From contig OZ026844.1 of NCBI GenBank assembly GCA_964023205.1, positions 35,759,326 through 35,823,325 on the forward strand: a DNA stretch of 64,000 bases, read 5' to 3'. A program made the translations under genes and the position numbers. Shown here piece by piece: positions 13,601 to 25,600 of this stretch (within the stretch, counting starts at the first letter, position 1; each line of letters starts with the position of its first letter). This DNA is from Lutraria lutraria. Its lineage: Eukaryota; Mollusca; Bivalvia; Venerida; Mactridae. The notes beneath the pieces were generated by a model. The model made no database searches, was not told the origin of the DNA, and saw only the letters and a list, made by a program, of their open reading frames with translations.

Positions 13601-16600
13601 GACATTCGTGAAACAGGCTGTATGGCCATCATAATAATGTAAATTTCGAATGTCTAGCTCGACAATCGACATTCATCTCGACATTCGTAAAACAGACTGT
13701 ATATAGCCGTTAAAGTAATGAAATTTCGAATGTCTAGCTCGACAATCGACATCCATCTCGACATTCGAAAAACGAACTGTATATCGCCGTCAAAGTAAAG
13801 AAATTTCGAATGTCTAGCTAGACAATCGACATTCATCTCGACATTCGAAAAACGAACTGTATAGCCGTCAAAGTAATGAAATTACGAATGCCTAGCTCGA
13901 CAATCGACATTCATCTCGACATACGTAAAACAGACTGTATATAGCCGTCAAAGTAATGAAATTTCGAATGTCTAGCTCGACAATCGACATTCATCTCGAC
14001 ATTCGAAAAACGAACTGTATAGCCGTCAAAGTAAAGAATTTTCGAATGTCTAGCTAGACAATCGACATTCATCTCGACATTCGAAAAACGGACTGTATCG
14101 CTGTCAAAGTAAAGAAATTTCGAATGTCTAGCTCGACAATCGACATTCATCTCGACATTCGTGAAACAGGCTGTATGGCCATCATAATAATGTAAATTTC
14201 GAATGTCTAGCTCGACAATCGACATCCATCTCGACATTCGAAAAACGAACTGTATATAGCCGTCAAAGTAATGAAATTTCGAATGTCTAGCTAGACAATC
14301 GACATTCATCTCGACATTCGAAAAACGGACTGTATATAGCCGTCAAAGTAATGAAATTTCGAATGTCTAGCTAGACAATCGACATTCATCTCGACATTCG
14401 AAAAACGGACTGTATATAGCCGTCAAAGTAAAGAAATTTCGAATGTCTAGCTCGACAATCGACATTCATCTCGACATTCGAAAAACGGACTGTATATAGC
14501 CGTCAAAGTAAAGAAATTTCGAATGACTAGCTCGACAATCGACATTCATCTCGACATTCGAAAAACGAACTGTATAGCCGTCAAAGTAATGAAATTTCGA
14601 ATGTCTAGCTAGACAATCGACATTCATCTCGACATTCGAAGTTACGACTGTATCGCTGTCAAGTAAAGAAATTTCGAATGTCTAGCTAGACAATCGACAT
14701 TCATCTCGACATACGTAAAACAGACTGTATATAGCCGTCAAAGTAATGAAATTTCGAATGTCTAGCTCGACAATCGACATTCATCTCGACATTCGAAAAA
14801 CGAACTGTATAGCCGTCAAAGTAAAGAAATTTCGAATGTCTAGCTAGACAATCGACATTCATCTCGACATTCGAAAAACGGACTGTATCGCTGTCAAAGT
14901 AAAGAAATTTCGAATGTCTAGCTCGACAATCGACATTCATCTCGACATTCATAAAACAGACTGTATATAGCCGTTAAAGTAATGAAATTTCGAATGTCTA
15001 GCTCGACAATCGACATCCATCTCGACATTCGAAAAACGAACTGTATATAGCCGTCAAAGTAATGAAATTTCGAATGTCTAGCTAGACAATCGACATTCAT
15101 CTCGACATTCGAAAAACGGACTGTATATAGCCGTCAAAGTAAAGAAATTTCGAATGTCTAGCTCGACAATCGACATTCATCTCGACATTCGAAAAACGGA
15201 CTGTATATAGCCGTCAAAGTAAAGACATTTCGAATGTCTAGCTCGACAATCGACATTCATCTCGACATTCGAAAAACGAACTGTATAGCCGTCAAAGTAA
15301 TGAAATTGCGAATGTCTAGCTAGACAATCGACATTCATCTCGACATTCGAAGTTACGACTGTATCGCCGTCAAAGTAAAGAAATTTCATATGTCTAGCTA
15401 CCCAATCGACATTCATCTCGACATTCGAAAAACGAACTGTATAGCCGTCAAAGTAAAGAATTTTCGAATGTCTAGCTAGACAATCGACATTCATCTCGAC
15501 ATTCGAAAAACGGACTGTATCGCTGTCAAAGTAAAGAAATTTCGAATGTCTAGCTCGAAAATCGACATTCATCTCGACATTCGTGAAACAGGCTGTATGG
15601 CCATCATAATAATGTAAATTTCGAATGTCTAGCTCGACAATCGACATCCATCTCGACATTCGAAAAACGAACTGTATATAGCCGTCAAAGTAATGAAATT
15701 TCGAATGTCTAGCTAGACAATCGACATTCATCTCGACATTCGAAAAACGGACTGTATATAGCCGTCAAAGTAAAGAAATTTCGAATGTCTAGCTCGACAA
15801 TCGACATTCATCTCGACATTCGAAAAACGGACTGTATATAGCCGTCAAAGTAAAGAAATTTCGAATGTCTAGCTCGACAATCGACATTCATCTCGACATT
15901 CGAAAAACGAACTGTATAGCCGTCAAAGTAATGAAATTTCGAATGTCTAGCTAGACAATCGACATTCATCTCGACATTCGAAGTTACGACTGTATCGCTG
16001 TCAAAGTAAAGAAATTTCGAATGTCTAGCTAGACAATCGACATTCATCTCGACATTCGAAAAACAAACTGTATAGCCGTCAAAGTAATGAAATTTCGAAT
16101 GCCTAGCTCGACAATCGACATTCATCTCGACATACGTAAAACAGACTGTATATAGCCGTCAAAGTAATGAAATTTCGAATGTCTAGCTCGACAATCGACA
16201 TTCATCTCGACATTCGAAAAACGAACTGTATCGCTGTCAAAGTAATGAAATTTCGAATGTCTAGCTCGACAATCGACATTCATCTCGACATTCGTGAAAC
16301 AGGCTGTATGGCCATCATAATAATGTAAATTTCGAATGTCTAGCTCGACAATCGACATTCATCTCGACATTCGTAAAACAGACTGTATATAGCCGTTAAA
16401 GTAATGAAATTTCGAATGTCTAGCTCGACAATCGACATCCATCTCGACATTCGAAAAACGAACTGTATATAGCCGTCAAAGTAATGAAATTTCGAATGTC
16501 TAGCTAGACAATCGACATTCATCTCGACATTCGAAAAACGGACTGTATATAGACGTCAAAGTAAAGAAATTTCGAATGTCTAGCTAGACAATCGACATTC

Positions 16601-19600
16601 ATCTCGACATTCGAAAAACGGACTGTATATAGCCGTCAAAGTAAAGACATTTCGAATGTCTAGCTCGACAATCGACATTCATCTCGACATTCGAAAAACG
16701 AACTGTATAGCCGTCAAAGTAATGAAATTTCGAATGTCTAGCTAGACAATCGACATTCATCTCGACATTCGAAGTTACGACTGTATCGCCGTCAAAGTAA
16801 AGAAATTTCAGATGTCTAGCTACCCAATCGACATTCATCTCGACATTCGAAAAACGAACTGTATAGCCGTCAAAGTAATGAAATTTCGAATGCCTAGCTC
16901 GACAATCGACATTCATCTCGACATACGTAAAACAGACTGTATATAGCCGTCAAAGTAATGAAATTTCGAATGTCTAGCTCGACAATCGACATTCATCTCG
17001 ACATTCGAAAAACGAACTGTATAGCCGTCAAAGTAAAGAAATTTCGAATGTCTAGCTCGACAATCGACATTCATCTCGACATTCGAAAAACGGACTGTAT
17101 CGCTGTCAAAGTAAAGAAATTCTGAATGTCTAGCTCGACAATCGACATTCATCTCGACATTCGTGAAACAGGCTGTATGACCATCATAATAATGTAAATT
17201 TCGAATGTCTAGCTCGACAATCGACATTCATCTCGACATTCGTAAAACAGACTGTATATAGCCGTTAAAGTAATGAAATTTCGAATGTCTAGCTAGACAA
17301 GCGACATCCATCTCGACATTCGAAAAACGAACTGTATATAGCCGTCAAAGTAAAGAGATTTCGAATGTCTAGCTAGACAATCGACATTCATCTCGACATT
17401 CGAAAAACATACTGTATATAGCCGTCAAAGTAAAGAAATTTCGAATGTCTAGCTCGACAATCGACATTCATCTCGACATTCGAAAAACGAACTGTATAGC
17501 CGTCAAAGTAATGAAATTTCGAATGTCTAGCTAGACAATCGACATTCATCTCGACATTCGAAGTAACGACTGTATCGCTGTAAAAGTAAAGAAATTTCGA
17601 ATGTCTAGCTCGACAATCGACATTCATCTCGACATTCGTGAAACAGGCTGTATGGCCATCATAATAATGTAAATTTCGAATGTCTAGCTCGAAAATCGAC
17701 ATTCATCTCGACATTCGTAAAACAGACTGTATATAGCCGTTAAACTAATGAAATTTCGACTGTCTAGCTCGACAATCGACATCCATCTCGACATTCGAAA
17801 AACGAACTGTATATCGCCGTCAAAGTAATGAAATTTCGAATGTCTAGCTAGACAATCGACATTCATCTCGACATTCGAAAAACGAACTGTATAGCCGTCA
17901 AAGTAATGAAATTTCGAATGTCTAGCTCGACAATCGACATTCATCTCGACATTCGTAAAACAGACTGTATATAGCCGTTAAAGTAATGAAATTTCGAATG
18001 TCTAGCTCGACAATCGACATTCATCTCGACATTCGAAAAACGAACTGTATATAGCCGTCAAAGTAATGAAATTTCGAATGTCTAGCTAGACAATCGACAT
18101 TCATCTCGACATTCGAAAAACGAACTGTATAGCTGTCAAAGCAATGAAATTTCGAATGTCAAGCTCGACAATCGACATTCATCTCGACATTCGTGAAACA
18201 GGCTGTATGGCCATCATAATAATGTAAATTTCGAATGTCTAGCTCGGCAATCGACATTCATCTCGACATTCGAAGTTACGACTGTATTGCCGTCAAAGTA
18301 ATGTAATTTTCGAATGTCTAGCTCGACAATCGACATTCTTCTCGGCATTCGAAGTTACGACTGTATCGCTGTCATAGTAATTGAATTTTCGAATGTCAAG
18401 CTATACATATGAAAATGTGAGGTTAAAAAACTGGTAGTAACCAAGAAAATATTTCCATGTCAACATCAACCTGACTAGACTTAGCATTTAGACAATTAAC
18501 ATACTCCAATATTCTCTGGGGGAATTAAATTTGTTCTCATTTTTGGACTTGATTTTTATCAAAATCAAGTCCTTTGTAATCGTTGACTTATATTTGTCGC
18601 TGGACTCCATAACAGCTTGGTTAAAAGAATGCCACATAAAGGAAATAGTGCGCAACTAAATGGTATGTTTATATAGAAGTATCTGGAATCTTTCCCCAAT
18701 TAAGTGTGTCAGATCTAAATACATTTCAAATCATTCTATCGTAACTACATGGAAGGAGTCATGTATCTAAATAAGTGCTTGTCGGTAGATACATGAGATT
18801 TTCAAATGCGTATAATTAACACCGCGTAGTCACTGTCCAATAAAATATCTTGCCGTAAAAGTAGTTCTACTTTCGGTCTTCGTTCGATATTTCAGAAAAA
18901 TCTCCACGGACGTATTCATGCATTTGCAACAATCTACCATCGATGTGAGTGTTTTGTGCCTTTCTAACATTTCTTAATATTACAAAGCGAATTCTCATTT
19001 AATCGTATTCACCAACTAGTGTTATTTTGATGACGGAATCGCTATTTATAGACTCACTCCCCGCAGTGGCTAGTAGCAAAGCGTAACCGATGTGGGGAGT
19101 TTGATTTATCGAAGGTTGAATGTTAAAACTGCGGCTTAAGAATAATAATTCGAGTCGCTAAATACGAACGTAAATTACTGGATACGTGCTTTTAAAATTT
19201 ACTGTTTAAGAGTTCCTTTTACGCCAGATTATTTAGAATTACATAATCACGTCTGAATTTCATGCAACATAGGGTTAACTATAGGTCATATAGGTCTTAC
19301 TCTACTGTGTCAGGACCTTTTTGATTTGAGTGACCCTGAATGTGTTCAATGCGACGATGTTCTGTTGTGTTAAAACCAGAAGAATCAATGTTTGTATTTA
19401 CTGTTACTGAAGTGTTGTTTACTAGTTTTGTACAATAAAGAGTTTTTAATGCAATTAAATTGTCCTCAATTAATGTGCTAATCATTAAACTTTCCAATAT
19501 CAGGCTTTTTCATTTTAAAATTTTAGCAAAGAGACTATAGTAAAGCCCTAGCTTATGCCATTACCTATATGCATATGACCTGCATTACAATATGAATGAA

Positions 19601-22600
19601 AAATCGGTCCGTAATTTTAAATGTTAAAATATTTGTATGGGCTCGAACGATGTGGGTACACATTTCTCTCTTTTGTCTCGTATGGTAAAAATCAAGTCCG
19701 ACAGTACTTTCAGGACGTTGATTCTTATTTTGGTCTTAAAAGTCGAGATGAATGTCGATTGTCGAGCTAGACATTCGAAATTTCATTACTTTAACGGCTA
19801 TATACAGTCTGTATTACGAATGTCGAGATGAATGTCGATTGTCGAGCTAGACATTCGAAATTTACATTATTATGATGGCCATACAGCCTGTTTCACGAAT
19901 GTCGAGATGAATGTCGATTGTCGAGCTAGACATTCGAAATTTCTTTATTTTGACGGCGATATAGTCCGTTTTTCGAATGTCGATGAATGTCGATTGTCTA
20001 GCTAGACATTCGAAATTTCTTTACTTTGACGGCGCGATACAGTCGTAACTTCGAATGTCGAGATGAATGTCGATTGTCTAGCTAGACATTCGAAATTTCA
20101 TTACTTTGACGGCTATACAGTTCGTTTTTCGAATGTCGAGCTAGACATTCGAAATTTACATTATTATGATGGCCATACAGCCTGTTTCACGAATGGCGAG
20201 ATGAATGTCGATTGTCGAGCTAGACATTCGAAATTTCTTTACTTTGACGGCGATACAGTTCGTTTTTCGAATGTCGAGATGAATGTCGATTGTCTAGCTA
20301 GACATTCGAAATTTACATTATTATGATGGCCATACAGCCTGTTTCACGAATGTCGAGATGAATGTCGATTGTCGAGCTAGACATTCGAAATTTCATTACT
20401 TTGACGGCTATACAGTTCGTTTTTCGAATGTCGAGATGAATGTCGATTGTCTAGCTAGACATTCGAAATTTCATTACTTTGACGGATATATACCGTCCGT
20501 TTTTCGAATGTCGAGATGAATGTCGATTGTCGAGCTAGACATTCGAAATTTCTTTACTTTGACGGCGATACAGTCCGTTTTTCGAATGTCGAGATGAATG
20601 TCGATTGTCTAGCTAGACATTCGAAATTTCTTTACTTTAACGGCTATATACAGTCTGTTTTACGAATGTCGAGATGAATGTCGATTGTCGAGCTAGACAT
20701 TCGAAATTTACATTATTATGATGGCCATACAGCCTGTTTCACGAATGTCGAGATGAATGTCGATTGTCAAGCTAGACATTCGAAATTTCTTTACTTTGAC
20801 GGCTATATACAGTCCGTTTTTCGAATGTCGAGATGAATGTCGATTGTCTAGCTAGACATTCGAAATTGCATTACTTTGACGGCTATATACAGTCTGTTTT
20901 ACGAATGTCGAGATGAATGTCGATTGTCGAGCTAGACATTCGAACTTTCATTACTTTGACGGCTATACAGTTCGTTTTTCGAATGTCGAGATGAATGTCG
21001 ATTGTCTAGCTAGACATTCGAAATTTCTTTACTTTGACGGCTATACAGTTCGTTTTTCGAATGTCGAGATGAATGTCGATTGTCGAGCTAGACATTCGAA
21101 ATTTCATTACTTTGACGGCTATATACAGTCTGTTTTACGAATGTCGAGATGAATGTCGATTGTCGAGCTAGACATTCGAACTTTCATTACTTTGACGGCT
21201 ATACAGTTCGTTTTTCGAATGTCGAGATGAATGTCGATTGTCTAGCTAGACATTCGAAATTTCTTTACTTTGACGGCGATACAGTCGTAACTTCGAATGT
21301 CGAGATGAATGTCGATTGTCTAGCTAGACATTCGAAATTTCATTACTTTGACGGCTATACAGTTCGTTTTTCGAATGTCGAGCTAGACATTCGAAATTTA
21401 CATTATTATGATGGCCATACAGCCTGTTTCACGAATGGCGAGATGAATGTCGATTGTCGAGCTAGACATTCGAAATTTCTTTACTTTGACGGCGATACAG
21501 TTCGTTTTTCGAATGTCGAGATGAATGTCGATTGTCTAGCTAGACATTCGAAATTACATTACTTTGACGGCTATATACAGTCCGTTTTTCGAATGTCGAG
21601 ATGAATGTCGATTGTCGAGCTAGACATTCGAAATTTCTTTACTTTGACGGCGATACAGTCCGTTTTTCGAATGTCGAGATGAATGTCGATTGTCTAGCTA
21701 GACATTCGAAATTTCATTACTTTAACGGCTATATACAGTCTGTTTTACGAATGTCGAGATGAATGTCGATTGTCGAGCTAGTCATTCGAAATTTACATTA
21801 TTATGATGGCCATACAGCCTGTTTCACGAATGTCGAGATGAATGTCGATTGTCGAGCTAGACATTCGAAATTTCTTTACTTTGACGGCTATATACAGTCC
21901 GTTTTTCGAATGTCGAGATGAATGTCGATTGTCGAGCTAGACATTCGAAATTTCTTTACTTTGACGGCGATACAGTTCGTTTTTCGAATGTCGAGATGAA
22001 TGTCGATTGTCGAGCTAGACATTCGAAATTTCATTACTTTAACGGCTATATACAGTCTGTTTTACGAATGTCGAGATGAATGTCGATTGTCGAGCTAGAC
22101 ATTCGAAATTTACATTATTATGATGGCCATACAGCCTGTTTCACGAATGTCGAGATGAATGTCGATTGTCTAGCTAGACATTCGAAATTTCTTTACTTTA
22201 ACGGCTATATACAGTCTGTTTTACGAATGTCGAGATGAATGTCGATTGTCGAGCTAGACATTCGAAATTTACATTATTATGATGGCCATACAGCCTGTTT
22301 CACGAATGTCGAGATGAATGTCGATTGTCAAGCTAGACATTCGAAATTTCTTTACTTTGACGGCTATATACAGTCCGTTTTTCGAATGTCGAGATGAATG
22401 TCGATTGTCTAGCTAGACATTCGAAATTGCATTACTTTGACGGCTATATACAGTCTGTTTTACGAATGTCGAGATGAATGTCGATTGTCGAGCTAGACAT
22501 TCGAACTTTCATTACTTTGACGGCTATACAGTTCGTTTTTCGAATGTCGAGATGAATGTCGATTGTCTAGCTAGACATTCGAAATTTCTTTACTTTGACG

Positions 22601-25600
22601 GCTATACAGTTCGTTTTTCGAATGTCGAGATGAATGTCGATTGTCGAGCTAGACATTCGAAATTTCATTACTTTGACGGCTATATACAGTCTGTTTTACG
22701 AATGTCGAGATGAATGTCGATTGTCGAGCTAGACATTCGAACTTTCATTACTTTGACGGCTATACAGTTCGTTTTTCGAATGTCGAGATGAATGTCGATT
22801 GTCTAGCTAGACATTCGAAATTTCTTTACTTTGACGGCGATACAGTCGTAACTTCGAATGTCGAGATGAATGTCGATTGTCTAGCTAGACATTCGAAATT
22901 TCATTACTTTGACGGCTATACAGTTCGTTTTTCGAATGTCGAGCTAGACATTCGAAATTTACATTATTATGATGGCCATACAGCCTGTTTCACGAATGGC
23001 GAGATGAATGTCGATTGTCGAGCTAGACATTCGAAATTTCTTTACTTTGACGGCGATACAGTTCGTTTTTCGAATGTCGAGATGAATGTCGATTGTCTAG
23101 CTAGACATTCGAAATTACATTACTTTGACGGCTATATACAGTCCGTTTTTGGAATGTCGAGATGAATGTCGATTGTCGAGCTAGACATTCGAAATTTCTT
23201 TACTTTGACGGCGATACAGTCCGTTTTTCGAATGTCGAGATGAATGTCGATTGTCTAGCTAGACATTCGAAATTTCATTACTTTAACGGCTATATACAGT
23301 CTGTTTTACGAATGTCGAGATGAATGTCGATTGTCGAGCTAGTCATTCGAAATTTACATTATTATGATGGCCATACAGCCTGTTTCACGAATGTCGAGAT
23401 GAATGTCGATTGTCGAGCTAGACATTCGAAATTTCTTTACTTTGACGGCTATATACAGTCCGTTTTTCGAATGTCGAGATGAATGTCGATTGTCGAGCTA
23501 GACATTCGAAATTTCTTTACTTTGACGGCGATACAGTTCGTTTTTCGAATGTCGAGATGAATGTCGATTGTCGAGCTAGACATTCGAAATTTCATTACTT
23601 TAACGGCTATATACAGTCTGTTTTACGAATGTCGAGATGAATGTCGATTGTCGAGCTAGACATTCGAAATTTACATTATTATGATGGCCATACAGCCTGT
23701 TTCACGAATGTCGAGATGAATGTCGATTGTCGAGCTAGACATTCGAAATTTCTTTACTTTGACGGCGATACAGTCCGTTTTTCGAATGTCGAGATGAATG
23801 TCGATTGTCTAGCTAGACATTCGAAATTTCATTACTTTGACGGCTATATACAGTTCGTTTTTCGAATGTCGAGATGAATGTCGATTGTCTAGCTAGACAT
23901 TCGAAATTTCTTTACTTTGACGGCGATACAGTCGTAACTTCGAATGTCGAGATGAATGTCGATTGTCTAGCTAGACATTCGAAATTTCATTACTTTAACG
24001 GCTATATACAGTCTGTTTTACGAATGTCGAGATGAATGTCGATTGTCGAGCTAGACATTCGAAATTTCATTACTTTGACGGCTATACAGTTCGTTTTTCG
24101 AATGTCGAGATGAATGTCGATTGTCTAGCTAGACATTCGAAATTGCATTACTTTGACGGCTATATACAGTCTGTTTTACGAATGTCGAGATGAATGTCGA
24201 TTGTCGAGCTAGACATTCGAACTTTCATTACTTTGACGGCTATACAGTTCGTTTTTCGAATGTCGAGATGAATGTCGATTGTCTAGCTAGACATTCGAAA
24301 TTTCTTTACTTTGACGGCGATACAGTCGTAACTTCGAATGTCGAGATGAATGTCGATTGTCTAGCTGGACATTCGAAATTTCATTACTTTGACGGCTATA
24401 CAGTTCGTTTTTCGAATGTCGAGATGAATGTCGATTGTCGAGCTAGACATTCGAAATTTCATTACTTTGACGGCTATATCCATCCGTTTTTCGAATGTCG
24501 AGATGAATGTCGATTGTCGAGCTAGACATTCGAAATTTCTTTACTTTGACGGCGATACAGTCCGTTTTTCGAATGTCGAGATGAATGTCGATTGTCGAGC
24601 TAGACATTCGAAATTTCTTTACTTTGACGGCGATACAGTTCGTTTTTCGAATGTCGAGATGAATGTCGATTGTCGAGCTAGACATTCGAACTTTCATTAC
24701 TTTGACGGCTATATACAGTCTGTTTTACGAATGTCGAGATGAATGTCGATTGTCGAGCTAGACATTCGAACTTTCACTACTTTGACGGCTATACAGTTCG
24801 TTTTTCGAATGTCGAGATGAATGTCGATTGTCTAGCTAGACATTCGAAATTTCTTTACTTTGACGGCTATACAGTTCGTTTTTCGAATGTCGAGATGAAT
24901 GTCGATTGTCGAGCTAGACATTCGAAATTTCATTACTTTGACGGCTATACAGTTCGTTTTTCGAATGTCGAGATGAATGTCGATTGTCGAGCTAGACATT
25001 CGAAATTTCATTACATTGACGGCTATACAGTTCGTTTTTCGAATGTCGAGATGAATGTCGATTGTCGAGCTAGACATTCGAAATTTACATTATTATGATG
25101 GCCATACAGCCTGTTTCACGAATGTCGAGATGAATGTCGATTGTCGAGCTAGACATTGAATGTCGATTGTCGATTGTCGATTGCATTGCCAACTTCACAC
25201 ACATCATCTAAGTACACTTACTCTTAATGGACATTTTGCTGGATCGACCAATATTTTCCCGAGCTGAAATAACGACATGAAATCGACCATGACTTAAGAT
25301 CTTAAAGTCAATGTAGAACAATATATACGACTAAGATTTACGAACTTTTTTTTATAAAGCGTAAAATCAGCAAGCATGCTATCTAAAAGTAATGGCTGAG
25401 GAAAGTTGTTTAAATTCCTACGACAGTAGAATAAAGTTATTGTGAGTTCCCGGAGACCCGAATAATATATCTTCGTAATTTTCTTAATTTCCTTACATCC
25501 ATAGTTTCACTGTACCAAGAATAATGAAATAAATAAAGACGTGTTTTACGGAAATATCAGATTGTTCATTTTAACCATAAACAAATGTATACAAGAATCA

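Larger units (their letters stand above)
12739..25203. mobile_element. Foldback-type (FB-like) transposon, 12,465 bp, non-autonomous
   Basis: The two ends are reverse complements: the left tip reads tgtgtgtgaagttggcaatg, and the right tip ends in its exact complement. The outermost 130 bp or so are almost identical in inverted orientation. Each arm (about 5.6 and 5.4 kb) is made of tandem 78-80 bp repeats, one orientation on the left and the opposite on the right, around a 1.3-kb unique centre. An 11-bp direct duplication (tcatctaagta) flanks the whole unit, which is direct evidence of transposition. Architecture and duplication length match foldback elements such as Drosophila FB and sea urchin TU, and the duplication length also matches MULEs. 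No transposase ORF was found, so it would need to be mobilised in trans. It lies in an intron of the MET-like gene. Confidence 0.9.

Noticed and set aside
12966..17944. Many minus-strand ORFs encoding [16 protein letters not shown] repeats
   Set aside because: They arise because most array units are 78 bp (26 codons). Frames break at 79- and 80-bp variants, both arms give the same peptides, and no splice or start context supports a gene.
19297..19497. Transposase in the foldback centre
   Set aside because: The 66-aa frame has no recognisable motif and is too short. Nothing else in the centre looks coding.
20063..25098. Plus-strand ORFs of the same peptide in the right arm, and [18 protein letters not shown] ORFs opposite
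   Set aside because: Same repeat-length artefact in the inverted arm. The opposite-strand peptides are the complement of the same units.
12770..25180. CRISPR-like regular repeat array
   Set aside because: The repeats are contiguous variants without unique spacers, lie in a eukaryotic intron and are bounded by a target-site duplication.
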